Assembly: GCF_000803315.1 (NCBI RefSeq) | Contig: NZ_JRMH01000001.1 | Coordinates: forward strand, 3,968,001 to 4,032,000 | DNA length: 64,000 bases | Direction of reading: 5' to 3' | From: Pectobacterium actinidiae | Lineage (GTDB): Bacteria > Pseudomonadota > Gammaproteobacteria > Enterobacterales > Enterobacteriaceae | In this document: positions 22,220 through 31,671 of the stretch, in pieces | Layout of the letters: every line of letters starts with the position of its first letter | Numbering within the stretch: the stretch's first letter is position 1 | Program-made: the position numbers and the translations under genes | Notes under the pieces: model-generated | Database searches by the model: none | What the model saw: the letters and a program-made list of their open reading frames with translations, nothing else | Told to the model about the DNA's origin: nothing

Positions 22220-23773
22220 CTATTGTTCTAAAAACATCGGCTCTAGAAACATCCGCTCGGGATTAACATATCGGAACAACACAGGCAGTAAATCAGTTGC
22301 CAGCATACCTCGGGTACCGCGCCGCGCTGCCAGCCAATCCGCCGCCGCGCCGTGTACGACACACCCTGCACAGGCAGCATCATACAGCGAGAGCTTTTGC
22401 GCCAGCAAACCGCCAACGATACCTGACAGCACATCACCCATGCCGCCTGTCGCCATGCCAGGGTTTCCCACATCAGCAATCGCAACCTCGCCCCGTTCGC
22501 TGGCAATCACCGTTCCCGCACCTTTTAATACAACAACGCCACCATAACGTTTTACCAACTTTGTGACTGCAAGTAAGCGATCACTTTCAATATCAGAGAC
22601 GCGGCAATTCAGTAAACGTGCCGCTTCACCGGGGTGAGGTGTCAGCACGCGATTCTGCCGCTTATGCGGATTGATTGCCAGCAGGTTAAGCGCATCCGCA
22701 TCCCATAACATGGGTTTGTTACAATTTTCTGCCAGACACAGTGCGCTTTTCCCCCAGTCATCCTGCCCTAAACCGGGTCCAATCACCACGACATCGGCCC
22801 ATTCCAACCCCTGTCGCAGCGTCTCTGTCGTCAATTCCTGCACCATCAACTCAGGTCGAGCCGTCAGAAACGCAGATTGATACTGTTTGTGAGTAAGTAC
22901 TCGCACCAAGCCTGCACCGCTGTGTAACACCGCATCGGCAGCCATCAGTACCGCACCGCCTAAGCCCACGTTACCGCCGACCACCAATAGCCTGCCGTTA
23001 CTCCCTTTGTGTTGTCCGGCAGGACGAGGCGTCAACCATTCAGGAAGCTGTGCCGCAGTCAGTCGCCGTATCGGCGCGGTTTGATCGTCCAGCCACGCCT
23101 GCAACCCTAACGAATGATAATGTAATGTCCCAACCTGTTCACGGGCGCGACCAGTCAGTAACCCTGGTTTCAGTGCAATAAAGCTCACCGTCTGCGCCGC
23201 ACAAATCGTTACCCCCGCACAAGCGCCAGTTTCAGCATGTAAGCCAGAGGGAATATCCAGTGAAATAATGGGAGCGGGATAGGCATTCGCCTGCGTCATT
23301 AACGCCGCATAAGGCGCGCGCGGTGCAGCGGAAAGTCCGGTTCCCAACAAACCATCCACAATGAGATCGATCCCATCCGGCCACGGCGTATCGCCATTCT
23401 GCGCAGTAACCTCTTGAACACGTCCCCCCTGCTCCAGCCAGCGCTGCCGGGCAAGATGAGCCTCGTCAGGCAGAGGCTTATCACTGGCGCATGCGATAAC
23501 ATCGACCTCAATGCCCGCCGCCAGCGCCAAACTGGCGACCACATATGCATCGCCGCCGTTATTACCGTGTCCGGCCAGCACCCGCCAGCGTCGAGCCGAG
23601 GGATAGCATTGGCGAGCGACCTGAAATGCGGCTTCTCCCGCACGCAGCATGAGTTCCCACAGCGAAAGCCCCGACTCGCTGGCCGCTCTGGCCTCTTCAC
23701 GGCGCACCCACTCGGCGTAAAACACCGAATCAGGCAAATTATCCTCTCGCTTTCGGTCGTGACCCGTCATCAT
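22220..23773 (-). CDS. nnr: Bifunctional NAD(P)HX epimerase/dehydratase
   Basis: Repairs hydrated NADH and NADPH. The protein is 517 residues (E. coli 515). The N-terminal YjeF_N epimerase (about 1-220) has [14 protein letters not shown] and [11 protein letters not shown]. The C-terminal ADP-dependent dehydratase of the ribokinase fold has [11 protein letters not shown] and [17 protein letters not shown]. Two ATGs lie in tandem at the start; the first is used here. It is the first gene of the minus-strand chain to hflC and diverges from queG. Confidence 0.96.
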   Translation of the reverse strand: MMTGHDRKREDNLPDSVFYAEWVRREEARAASESGLSLWELMLRAGEAAFQVARQCYPSARRWRVLAGHGNNGGDAYVVASLALAAGIEVDVIACASDKPLPDEAHLARQRWLEQGGRVQEVTAQNGDTPWPDGIDLIVDGLLGTGLSAAPRAPYAALMTQANAYPAPIISLDIPSGLHAETGACAGVTICAAQTVSFIALKPGLLTGRAREQVGTLHYHSLGLQAWLDDQTAPIRRLTAAQLPEWLTPRPAGQHKGSNGRLLVVGGNVGLGGAVLMAADAVLHSGAGLVRVLTHKQYQSAFLTARPELMVQELTTETLRQGLEWADVVVIGPGLGQDDWGKSALCLAENCNKPMLWDADALNLLAINPHKRQNRVLTPHPGEAARLLNCRVSDIESDRLLAVTKLVKRYGGVVVLKGAGTVIASERGEVAIADVGNPGMATGGMGDVLSGIVGGLLAQKLSLYDAACAGCVVHGAAADWLAARRGTRGMLATDLLPVLFRYVNPERMFLEPMFLEQ

Positions 23774-23929
23774 CTGCTCTTCGTTTTCATTACAATTTTT
23801 TCATTACAATGACTTAAAATTAGCAAGCAACCTAAACGACCGCCAGCATTCAACGCGTATCAGCAGGCATCGGCTCTGCGGCGCGAATATGGTAACATCA
23901 GCACGTCTTGTTTCTTTCTGTGGCCCATC

Positions 23930-25069
23930 ATGTCATACCCCTACGATCTCAACGAATTAGCGCAACACATCAAACAATGGGGACAGGCATTGGGGTTCCA
24001 GCAGGTCGGCATCTGCGACACCGATTTGTCCGCAGAAGAGCCTCGACTTCAGGATTGGCTGGATAAGCAATACCACGGAGAAATGGACTGGATGGCGCGC
24101 CACGGCATGCTGCGCGCACGTCCGCATGAGCTGCTGCCCGGTACACTGCGCGTCATCAGTGTACGTATGAATTATCTTCCCGCCAAAGCCGCCTTCGCCA
24201 GTACCTTAAGGAACCCAGAGCTCGGCTACGTCAGCCGCTATGCGCTAGGCCGTGATTACCACAAGCTGCTGCGCCAACGTCTGAAAAAGCTCGGCGACCA
24301 GATTCAGGAATACTGCGGTGAATTGAATTTTCGCCCCTTTGTCGATTCCGCCCCCATTATGGAACGTCCTTTAGCCGCGAAAGCCGGGCTTGGATGGGTT
24401 GGTAAACACTCACTAATTCTGAACAGAGAAGCGGGTTCCTGGTTCTTTCTGGGTGAACTGCTGATCGATTTACCCCTGCCCGTCGATCGGCCACAGGAAG
24501 AACAGTGCGGCCGATGCGTCGCCTGCATGACGACCTGCCCAACCGGTGCGATTGTCGCCCCTTACACCGTTGATGCTCGCCGCTGCATTTCCTATCTGAC
24601 TATCGAACTGGAAGGTCCGATTCCTGAAGAATTTCGTCCGCTAATGGGAAATCGTATCTATGGCTGCGATGACTGTCAGCTGATTTGCCCGTGGAACCGG
24701 TTTTCACAGCTTACCGACGAGGCCGATTTCAGCCCGCGCGCCGCGCTGCATACGCCGGAACTGTTGGCATTATTTGGCTGGAATGAAGAGAAATTTCTGC
24801 GGATTACAGAAGGATCGCCGATCCGGCGCATCGGTCATCTCCGCTGGCTACGCAATATTGCCGTCGCGCTGGGTAATGCGCCCTATCAGGATAGTATTGT
24901 GCTGGCACTGCAAGCCCGTCTGGGTGAAAGCGAACTGTTGGATGAACATATCCACTGGGCAATTCATCAGCAGATGGAGCGTCGCGCGTCACTGGGAATT
25001 GACGTCCAATCCACACAGAAAAAACGGCTTATTCGTGCAGTAGAGAAAGGATTACCGCGTGATGCGTGA
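23930..25069 (+). CDS. queG: Epoxyqueuosine reductase
   Basis: Cobalamin-dependent Fe-S enzyme that reduces epoxyqueuosine to queuosine in tRNA. The protein is 379 residues, the E. coli length. Two [4Fe-4S] clusters are shown by CGRCVACMTTCPTGAI (about 190-205) and CDDCQLICPWNRF (about 246-258), each of the CxxCxxC...CP type. The start MSYPYDLNELAQHIKQWG is conserved. It diverges from nnr, and an A+T-rich spacer follows. Confidence 0.97.
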   Translation: MSYPYDLNELAQHIKQWGQALGFQQVGICDTDLSAEEPRLQDWLDKQYHGEMDWMARHGMLRARPHELLPGTLRVISVRMNYLPAKAAFASTLRNPELGYVSRYALGRDYHKLLRQRLKKLGDQIQEYCGELNFRPFVDSAPIMERPLAAKAGLGWVGKHSLILNREAGSWFFLGELLIDLPLPVDRPQEEQCGRCVACMTTCPTGAIVAPYTVDARRCISYLTIELEGPIPEEFRPLMGNRIYGCDDCQLICPWNRFSQLTDEADFSPRAALHTPELLALFGWNEEKFLRITEGSPIRRIGHLRWLRNIAVALGNAPYQDSIVLALQARLGESELLDEHIHWAIHQQMERRASLGIDVQSTQKKRLIRAVEKGLPRDA

Positions 25070-25106
25070 GCCGCTCAAACTCTTGTCATCAGTTTGTCGC
25101 ACGCGC

Positions 25107-25332
25107 TGTGAATAAATAAAAAAAACCGTTGCCAATCAACTGTCACAAAAAGTACAAGCGATCGTTATAACATTTTATAAGTAAAATTTATTAATAGATA
25201 TCAATAAGATACTCTACAGTATTTTATCAACAATATGGTGTGATTAATAAATAATCAACAAACAGCCTGTGGATAAGTCTGTTAAGAAGAATATGATTTT
25301 TTGTATTAACTGATAAAAAGTGATGTGGATTG
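25107..25332. promoter_or_regulatory. Cluster of DnaA-box-like sites, candidate datA counterpart
   Basis: One perfect DnaA box, TGTGGATAA, is at 25268-25276 (reverse of TTATCCACA). Single-mismatch copies are TGTGAATAA (25107-25115) and TTATCAACA (25224-25232), and a weaker TGTGGATTG is at 25324-25332. All four fall in 226 bp of A+T-rich DNA directly downstream of queG. E. coli datA binds many DnaA molecules and lies in the same neighbourhood, between tRNA-Gly genes and queG. Functional equivalence is inference. Confidence 0.45.
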
Positions 25333-25447
25333 AGGTAACGCTTGCGCTTGAAACATGATGTTGTGTAAACCGTAAAAAACGGGCAACAGCACAAAGCGGC
25401 GTGCATTATGAATTTCTTATTGTCCTTTGGCAAGGGCTGAGATCTAA

Positions 25448-25484
25448 TTTTTACGATCGAAAGAGATGTTTTACGATCAAAAGC
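25448..25484. repeat. Two copies of TTTTACGATC(G/A)AAAG spaced 20 bp
   Basis: TTTTTACGATCGAAAG (25448-25463) and GTTTTACGATCAAAAGC (25468-25484) place ACGATC at 25453 and 25473, exactly 20 bp apart, about two helical turns. Each contains a GATC (Dam) site. This might be a tandem protein-binding site; no known regulator is recognised. Confidence 0.4.
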
Positions 25485-25489
25485 AAAAA

Positions 25490-25522
25490 CGCGGCGACAC
25501 CTCTTTATGAGGCATCGCCGCG
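25490..25522 (-). terminator. ahpF rho-independent terminator
   Basis: On the minus strand CGCGGCGA pairs with TCGCCGCG, and an inner stem CCTC/GAGG closes a TTTAT loop. Five T residues follow. It lies 80 bp after the ahpF stop. Confidence 0.85.
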
Positions 25523-25601
25523 CGGAACGTTAAGTTAAGATTGTCGTCAGAGAAACAGGAGGATGGCAAATATGTCCACCCTCGTCCTCAACTGACCGAT
25601 G

Positions 25602-27164
25602 TTATGCACGCGTTCTGATCAGGTAATCAAAGGCGCTCAAGGACGCTTTCGCGCCTTCACCCGTTGCGATGATGATCTGCTTGTACGGCACCGTCGTACA
25701 GTCACCGGCAGCAAAGACCCCTTTTACGCTGGTTTCGCACTTGGCATCGATCTCGATTTCACCGATGCGGTTTCTGGCGACCGTACCTTCCAGCCAATGG
25801 GTATTAGGCAGCAGGCCAATCTGCACAAAGATCCCTTCCAGCGCCAAATCGTGCACCGTCTCGGTCATACGATCTTTATAGCTCAGCCCCGTCACCTTCT
25901 GCCCATCGCCTTTCACTTCTGTGGTCTGCGCATTCAGAATGATGTCAACGTTCGGTAGGCTACGCACTTTTTCCTGTAATACAGAATCTGCTTTCAGTTC
26001 TGGAGCAAACTCAAGCAACGTGACATGTTTCACCACACCAGCCAGATCGATAGCGGCTTCCACGCCGGAGTTGCCGCCGCCAATCACCGCGACACTCTTG
26101 CCTTTGAACAATGGGCCATCACAGTGTGGACAGTACGTTACGCCGCGCGTACGGTATTGATCTTCGCCGGGTACATTCATGTTTCTCCAGCGTGCACCAG
26201 TCGCAATGATCACACTGCGCGCTTTCAGCGTCGCACCGGAGACGGTAATCACCTGATGCGGTTTACCTGGTTCTCCGCCAGGAATTAAGGCTTCTGCACT
26301 CTGTGCATCGATCACATCCACGTCATAGTCATCAACATGGCTCTTCAGCGCCGTAGCCAGTTTGGCACCTTCCGTTTTCGGCACGGAAATGTAGTTTTCG
26401 ATATCAACGGTATCCAGCACCTGGCCGCCAAAACGCTCACCGACCAAACCAGTACGAATGCCTTTACGCGCAGAATAGACCGCTGCTGCTGCCCCCGCCG
26501 GGCCGCTACCAATGATTAACACGTCATAGACGTCACGCTGGTTCAGCTTCTCAACCTGTTTAGCGCCCGCGCCAGTATCGATTTTAGTCACAATCTCAGC
26601 CAGGCTCGTCCGCCCTTGGCTGAAGTGTTCGCCGTTCAGGAAAACGGTAGGAACGCCCATGACATTACGGCTTTGGATCTCATCCTGAAACACACCGCCG
26701 TCAATCGCGGTATGGGTGATATTCGGATTCAACACCGCCATTAAATTCAGTGCCTGCACCACGTCTGGGCAGTTATGGCAGGACAGCGAGTAATACGTTT
26801 CAAAGTGGAATGAGCCGTCAAGATGACGGATTTGATCGAGTAATTCTTTCGCTTCTTTCGACGGATGACCACCCACCTGCAATAACGCCAGGATCAGGGA
26901 GGTAAATTCGTGTCCCATCGGCGCACCGGCAAAACGCGGGCCGCTTTGGGAACCAGGATTGGTAATCAGGAATGAAGGCTTACGTACTGCCAGATCATTC
27001 TTTTCAATAAAACTTACCCGGTCAGACAGCTCAGCAATCTCAGCCAGCAGGGTTCTGACTTCAGCAGATTTGGCGGAGTCATCCAGAGTCGCAATCAACT
27101 CAACAGGTTTGGTTAATTTTTCCAGATAGGCTTTCAACTGGACTTTCATCGTATTGTCGAGCAT
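25602..27164 (-). CDS. ahpF: Alkyl hydroperoxide reductase subunit F
   Basis: FAD-dependent disulfide reductase that passes electrons from NADH to AhpC. The protein is 520 residues (E. coli 521). The N-terminal double thioredoxin-fold domain carries SLSCHNCPD (about 126-134). The FAD motif [17 protein letters not shown] (about 218) precedes the NADH motif [12 protein letters not shown] and the redox pair CPHC (about 345), and the C-terminal FAD motif is [12 protein letters not shown]. It is downstream of ahpC and separated by a 143-bp gap with a strong hairpin. Confidence 0.98.
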   Translation of the reverse strand: MLDNTMKVQLKAYLEKLTKPVELIATLDDSAKSAEVRTLLAEIAELSDRVSFIEKNDLAVRKPSFLITNPGSQSGPRFAGAPMGHEFTSLILALLQVGGHPSKEAKELLDQIRHLDGSFHFETYYSLSCHNCPDVVQALNLMAVLNPNITHTAIDGGVFQDEIQSRNVMGVPTVFLNGEHFSQGRTSLAEIVTKIDTGAGAKQVEKLNQRDVYDVLIIGSGPAGAAAAVYSARKGIRTGLVGERFGGQVLDTVDIENYISVPKTEGAKLATALKSHVDDYDVDVIDAQSAEALIPGGEPGKPHQVITVSGATLKARSVIIATGARWRNMNVPGEDQYRTRGVTYCPHCDGPLFKGKSVAVIGGGNSGVEAAIDLAGVVKHVTLLEFAPELKADSVLQEKVRSLPNVDIILNAQTTEVKGDGQKVTGLSYKDRMTETVHDLALEGIFVQIGLLPNTHWLEGTVARNRIGEIEIDAKCETSVKGVFAAGDCTTVPYKQIIIATGEGAKASLSAFDYLIRTRA

Positions 27165-27241
27165 CGGTCGTCCTTAATTAGGCAAGTAGGTACAAAGGCA
27201 AAATCGTGCAGTGTGCTGGCCCCAAAAGCCGGGCCAGAAAA

Positions 27242-27262
27242 ATCGGGTGCAATGCACCCGAT
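27242..27262 (-). terminator. Hairpin between ahpC and ahpF (possible attenuator)
   Basis: ATCGGGTGCA-A-TGCACCCGAT is a perfect 10-bp stem; on the minus strand it is followed by a run of T residues. A second GC-rich stem, CTGGCCC/GGGCCAG, lies next to it at 27216-27237. Placed between ahpC and ahpF, it probably lets ahpC be made in excess over ahpF. Confidence 0.75.
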
Positions 27263-27307
27263 AAAAACGGCCATATCTTCTACAGTTATGTTTTCCGAGG
27301 TGTTAGC

Positions 27308-27871
27308 TTAGATTTTGCCAACCAGATCCAGAGACGGGGCCAGAGTAGCCTCGCCTTCTTTCCACTTAGCTGGGCACACTTCGCCTGGGTGAGAAGCAAC
27401 GTACTGAGCCGCTTTCACTTTGCGCAGCAGGTCAGATGCATCGCGGCCAATCCCTTCAGCCGTGATTTCTACTGCCTGAATGATGCCCTGTGGGTCAACG
27501 ATGAATGTACCGCGGTCGGCCAGGCCTTCTGCTTCGCGCATATTTTCAAAGTTACGCGTCAGTTGGCCAGTTGGGTCACCGATCATGGTGTATTTGATTT
27601 TGCCAATGGTTTCAGAGCTGCTGTGCCACGCTTTGTGCGTAAAGTGGGTGTCAGTGGAAACAGAGTAGATTTCCACGCCACGCTCTTGGAATTCGTCGTA
27701 ATAGTCAGCGACATCACCCAGTTCGGTCGGGCAGACAAACGTAAAGTCAGCTGGATAGAAGAAGAACACGCTCCATTTACCTTCAATGTTCTTCTCTGTC
27801 ACTTCGATGAATTGACCGTCTTTGAACGCCATGTTTTTGAATGGTTTAACTTGGGTACTGATTACTGACAT
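27308..27871 (-). CDS. ahpC: Alkyl hydroperoxide reductase subunit C (peroxiredoxin)
   Basis: Two-Cys peroxiredoxin that reduces hydrogen peroxide, organic peroxides and peroxynitrite. The protein is 187 residues, the E. coli length. The peroxidatic Cys47 is in [10 protein letters not shown] and the resolving Cys is in [10 protein letters not shown] near the C-terminus. The frame includes a GTG one codon upstream, but ATG 27871 with GAGGATA upstream is the family start. OxyR control is expected from the family; I could not define a convincing site. Confidence 0.98.
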   Translation of the reverse strand: MSVISTQVKPFKNMAFKDGQFIEVTEKNIEGKWSVFFFYPADFTFVCPTELGDVADYYDEFQERGVEIYSVSTDTHFTHKAWHSSSETIGKIKYTMIGDPTGQLTRNFENMREAEGLADRGTFIVDPQGIIQAVEITAEGIGRDASDLLRKVKAAQYVASHPGEVCPAKWKEGEATLAPSLDLVGKI

Positions 27872-27981
27872 CACTTTATCCTCATGTGTTTTCGTATGTG
27901 GCTAAAGTACAGAAACGTGATCGTTATCACCAATCTGTTGTCTTTATCGAATCAATAAGTAATACCTAACGTAGCGTGAAA

Positions 27982-29631
27982 TCAGGGATACCTGACTTCC
28001 ATATTCTCACCACCGACCCTGACTGTCTTAAAGTGTGGCGTAACCGCTTCAACGTTGCCGTCCTTAATCAGTGCAATCAGTTGTTCCTTGTCAAACGAGC
28101 TAAATAGGCTGGCCGCAATTTGCCACTGACCCTTTTCATCACGGGCGAGAATTTTCCCACCGCCTCCCCAGCCTACTCGGGGGAAAATGAGCACTTCATT
28201 ATGGCCATCCCCTGTCAAATCAATAGCAAAGAGCAGACAAGCGATTTCTCGGCAGCGATTGCCAAAATTATCGCCCTGTAACATGTCTTCGACCCCTTCT
28301 TCCAATGGCCCCACCCATTCGACCTGAACAGGAAGAACTTCTGCGGGACGTCCCTGCAACCGATCGCGCAGCGCCTGGCGCCCTGCCGCATCCAGTATGC
28401 GGTCATGCTGCAATTCTTCAGCCAGCCAGTTGAATTGCTGTCTCCCTGAACGCCCTAAGTCATCACGCAACCCCCACGGCTCGAACTTATCGATCGGTGT
28501 TTTCCCACTAAGCAGGCGCTGAACCTGATTTCTCGCACTAAACGCTTCCGGGCTTAACAGCGGTGTATGCAGCAATACCATCAAAATGCAGGTAACCGCA
28601 GCGAGCAGCGGATTACTTGTTCGCAAATTCCCCAGCCAGACGCCAGAACGACGAATGACGGCCCACACCATCGCCAGACTGTAAAGCATTGCGATCGCTA
28701 CCACGAAGATCGACTGAAAACGGAAAGGTGTCAGGCCATACTGTTCGATGCGCAGCCAGCTGGAATAGCCAGCTAATCCGACCAAAATCGGCAGACACAG
28801 CACGCTGACACTAACCAAACCACGTAAAACCGACGGGTAAGCGTGACCTTCGTTGTCATCCTGAGATGCACAGTTAATCAAAAAGAGGTTGATGCCCATC
28901 AGGCATAGCAGAATGACAGTGGAACGACCGGTATTCCATATGGGTTCCAGGCCGCTAAAAGGCAGCGTCAAGGTGAAAACGACGGTGATCAGCGCACTAA
29001 ACGGCAGCAGGAAACGGCACGCCGACAGCAGAATTCCACGCAGCAGTCCGACTACCGCCTCTTTGGCCATACCGATATATATGCCGATAGAAAACACCAT
29101 CGGCAAGAGCAGCATATAAAACCGATAGTGGCCGAATACTCTGTTAACCTGCGGAAATCCCAGCATATTGAACAGCATGCCACACAGCATGAGCAGCAAC
29201 ACAACCACCAGAACTAATAGCCAGGCCAATAGCACAGTAAAAATATTGATCCAGGCATGTTTGCAGAGTGCTTCATAGGACGGCCATTTCCCTTCTCGGG
29301 TTGACCAACAGCCAATAAACGTACAGCAGATATAACCAAGAAGGATGCTGCACATCACCCAGGAATCAGACGGTTGATATAACCCGCGATCATAGAGAAC
29401 CCAGCCGCTGATCGCTGTCATCAGCACGGTCAGCACGCTGACCCATAGCCACGTCTTTTTCACCAAGAGAGTACGTTCCAGCCATTGCAGGCTAATGCCA
29501 CTAACTGCGGCCATCATGATCAACAGCGTCTGAGAAATGCCTTCCTTCAGTTCCAGCGCGGTGACAAATAAAAGCCCTTGAAGCAGGCCAATAATCAGAT
29601 AAAACCGTAACGATGGAGAACTGGAGGACAT
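27982..29631 (-). CDS. DUF4153-type polytopic inner-membrane protein
   Basis: A 549-residue protein whose first 345 or so residues contain around ten hydrophobic spans separated by short loops (for example LLVLVVVLLLMLCGMLFNML and VLCLPILVGLAGYSSWL). The C-terminal 190 residues are soluble and include DLTGDGHNEVLIFPRVGWGGGG, an FG-GAP-like calcium-loop pattern. I assign it to DUF4153 from memory of the family's layout; function is unknown. It is monocistronic, with its start 520 bp from the next gene. Confidence 0.75.
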   Translation of the reverse strand: MSSSSPSLRFYLIIGLLQGLLFVTALELKEGISQTLLIMMAAVSGISLQWLERTLLVKKTWLWVSVLTVLMTAISGWVLYDRGLYQPSDSWVMCSILLGYICCTFIGCWSTREGKWPSYEALCKHAWINIFTVLLAWLLVLVVVLLLMLCGMLFNMLGFPQVNRVFGHYRFYMLLLPMVFSIGIYIGMAKEAVVGLLRGILLSACRFLLPFSALITVVFTLTLPFSGLEPIWNTGRSTVILLCLMGINLFLINCASQDDNEGHAYPSVLRGLVSVSVLCLPILVGLAGYSSWLRIEQYGLTPFRFQSIFVVAIAMLYSLAMVWAVIRRSGVWLGNLRTSNPLLAAVTCILMVLLHTPLLSPEAFSARNQVQRLLSGKTPIDKFEPWGLRDDLGRSGRQQFNWLAEELQHDRILDAAGRQALRDRLQGRPAEVLPVQVEWVGPLEEGVEDMLQGDNFGNRCREIACLLFAIDLTGDGHNEVLIFPRVGWGGGGKILARDEKGQWQIAASLFSSFDKEQLIALIKDGNVEAVTPHFKTVRVGGENMEVRYP

Positions 29632-30150
29632 GGCAAATCCTTTTGTCGGCGAACCATCACATGTCGGCGGTGGTGTACAAACATATTCACCACTCAGATG
29701 CTGTGAGGTAGCAAGATAAATGATGCGTGCAGTCTACAGACAACCCCTTTTGGCATCACGCTTCGGTGGCAAATTTGCCACACCCTATTTTTAGACCCGA
29801 GCACCATGAAAAAATGCGCTAAAGTCAGCGCATTCAGAATGCGTCACACAAAATAATTAGCGACAAATATAATTCAATGGAAATAATATTTAAATAAAAT
29901 ATCACTGAAATTAAATAATAAAAACCCAGTCAAATAGAAAAGCCAATATATCAATACGGGTCATAAATCTATTTCAACATAACCACAAAGAATTAAAGTC
30001 ATTTAATTCAATTGCCGATTTTATATCACCCCCCATATCGCGGTTTGTCTGAGTCTTATGGCTACAGCGAGCAGACGCTGTATTCCGCCCTATGGTATGA
30101 GTAAGGATAAAAGACTGTAGCCTCAGAGAAAAATACATGGAGTTTTTCAA
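29632..30150. other. A+T-rich spacer before a small secreted protein gene
   Basis: This 519-bp stretch between two divergent genes is A+T-rich from about 29850 to 30030, and no gene can be supported. It must contain the promoters of the DUF4153 gene and of the secreted protein at 30151. A short imperfect inverted repeat, GGCTACAG...CTGTAGCC, spans about 30060-30123 near the latter. Confidence 0.5.
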
Positions 30151-30603
30151 GTGAATACAAAGAAAATAGTGTTATCGTCTATTGTTGCAACAGCACTGTT
30201 GGCATCAGCTGCCGCCAATGCAGGCCCGAAATTCAACGTAACATTTAAGAATTTAGGTGCAGCTTCTGCTCCAGCCGCAATATTCTCACCGACGACAACC
30301 GCAGAAGTATTCTCTCAAGCGAACGCATCCCCCACGCCAATGGCTTCAGTCTTCGGCGGACAATCAAATTCTTATACCATCTCCAGCCCATACAACGACG
30401 TAAGTTCAATGCACGTTCGCTACAAAATTGGCACTAAAGTCTGTCAATTTGATATGACCTATACTGTAAAATATGTTCTGGGAAATAAAATCCCAGAGTG
30501 GACGAAGAGTACAACACCAAGCAACGGCGCTCGATGCAATCTGCGAGTCACGAGTGCCAGTCTCACCACTTATGATTCAGATGTTGAAATCACCATGAGA
30601 TAA
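30151..30603 (+). CDS. Small secreted protein of unknown function
   Basis: 150 residues with a clear Sec signal peptide (MNTKKIVLSSIVATALLASAAANA, then GPKFN). The mature protein is about 126 residues, rich in Ser, Thr, Ala and Asn, with alternating beta-type segments (FNVTFKNLG, HVRYKIGTKVCQFDMTYTVKYVL) and two cysteines (KVCQF and ARCNL) that could form a disulfide. The start is GTG with GGAG 8 nt upstream. It is followed by a hairpin, so it is probably monocistronic. I do not recognise a family; a small beta-sandwich exoprotein is a guess. Confidence 0.8.
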   Translation: MNTKKIVLSSIVATALLASAAANAGPKFNVTFKNLGAASAPAAIFSPTTTAEVFSQANASPTPMASVFGGQSNSYTISSPYNDVSSMHVRYKIGTKVCQFDMTYTVKYVLGNKIPEWTKSTTPSNGARCNLRVTSASLTTYDSDVEITMR

Positions 30604-30637
30604 ACAACTCAGGGTAAAACATTTATATAAGTAAATC

Positions 30638-30667
30638 GGATAAGCCCCCCTACGGTGTGGCTTATCC
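30638..30667 (+). terminator. Hairpin after the small secreted protein gene
   Basis: GGATAAGCC (30638-30646) pairs with GGCTTATCC (30659-30667) around a 12-base loop, 35 bp after the stop. The following TTAAAATAT is only weakly T-rich. Confidence 0.6.
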
Positions 30668-30701
30668 TTAAAATATCAGTCTGCGACCTGGAAACCTGAA
30701 G

Positions 30702-31499
30702 ATGATTAATCTAAATAACTTGTCCGCCACCAAGAATACTGATGTTAGAGACACAGAGAAAACAAATTCATCTGCGGTAACAGGCGATAAATCAAAAAAA
30801 GCAGCCTCATCCGTACTATCGACTGAATCAGCACCGCAAGATAAAACTAACGTATCGTCTCTGGCGCGACAGTTGAGTGATGCCGCAACACGGGCAGAAG
30901 CGAGGGATTCGAGCAATAGCCGAGGAAAACTGGCGTCCTATGCACATTCGGTGATTGAAGAATTGGCGGGTAGCAGCTATGAAAGCCGCCGAAAAGCGCT
31001 GGCAGAAGAACTACCTGATACTGACGATCCGCAATTACTTGCTCGCGCCAAGCAAGCTAATAATTTCGCTAACGGTCACGGCTCAAATCCCTTCAAAGGA
31101 CTATCCCGCGATCAGCTCTCACTCATTATTTATGACGACAGTAATACCTTTACCGTCAACGAACGCAGAGCGGCATTACATGAATCAAACGAAATAGAAA
31201 GCGCCTGGAGCCACAGAGTCGTTGCGCAGAGCAAGCAAGAATGGAACGCGGGGGAGTTTAAACAAACAGAATTCTTCAAACTTGTTCTGGAACACTATGA
31301 AGGCTTACCGCTAATCGAACAGGTGCAGGCTCCCGCCAACTACGAATCTCGACTCAAACATCTGATCGAAATGGATTACAACTTTGTCACTGGCGAGCCG
31401 GGGAAAAATGCGCATTCGCTGAACAGCCTACTCGATTTACTTCTACCGAGTAATACCCTGATGGGAAGTGACACGTCTACGACAGGAAAGGCTGAATAA
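30702..31499 (+). CDS. Hydrophilic protein of unknown function
   Basis: 265 residues, no signal peptide or membrane span. The first 70 residues are low in hydrophobics and rich in Ser, Thr, Lys and Asp, then VSSLARQLSDAATRAEARD resembles the polar N-termini of flagellar or type III secreted proteins. The rest is helical and acidic (YESRRKALAEELPDTDDPQLL, KQEWNAGEFKQTEFFKLV). Family not recognised. It lies between the small secreted protein gene and the convergent exporter operon. A secreted effector or a regulatory protein are possible, without proof. Confidence 0.7.
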   Translation: MINLNNLSATKNTDVRDTEKTNSSAVTGDKSKKAASSVLSTESAPQDKTNVSSLARQLSDAATRAEARDSSNSRGKLASYAHSVIEELAGSSYESRRKALAEELPDTDDPQLLARAKQANNFANGHGSNPFKGLSRDQLSLIIYDDSNTFTVNERRAALHESNEIESAWSHRVVAQSKQEWNAGEFKQTEFFKLVLEHYEGLPLIEQVQAPANYESRLKHLIEMDYNFVTGEPGKNAHSLNSLLDLLLPSNTLMGSDTSTTGKAE

Positions 31500-31535
31500 G
31501 CCAAATAAATAGCCCCATAATCGTCAATCGTCGAG

Positions 31536-31595
31536 GTGGTTGTTCAGGGGAAAGCAAAGTGATAGCAAACACGCGCTTGTTTCCTGAACACCCAC
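31536..31595. terminator. Long stem-loop between convergent genes
   Basis: GTGGTTGTTCAGG (31536-31548) pairs with CCTGAACACCCAC (31583-31595), with one mismatch, around a long loop. It sits between the convergent hydrophilic-protein gene and the exporter operon, so it may terminate both. Confidence 0.55.
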
Positions 31596-31671
31596 TTATG
31601 ACTTAAAGAATAGAGGCCGACATACTCATCATTACCGTTTCTGGTGCAAGGTCATGTGCTTTAGCTGATGC

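Larger units (their letters stand above)
25070..25601. other. A+T-rich spacer queG/ahpF with DnaA-box-like 9-mers
   Basis: This 532-bp gap between queG and the end of ahpF is strongly A+T-rich from 25110 to 25320. I see no believable gene; a 68-codon minus-strand frame looks random. It contains several DnaA-box-like 9-mers (listed separately), a 20-bp-spaced repeat of TTTTACGATC (25448-25484) and the ahpF terminator (25490-25522). In E. coli the DnaA-titration locus datA is next to queG, so a related function is plausible. Confidence 0.55.

Noticed and set aside
25227..25433. 68-codon minus-strand frame in the queG-ahpF spacer
   Set aside because: A+T-rich random-looking peptide with no ribosome site, lying over the DnaA-box cluster.
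27206..27868. 220-codon plus-strand frame opposite ahpC
   Set aside because: Antisense shadow of ahpC; codon pattern follows ahpC's frame.
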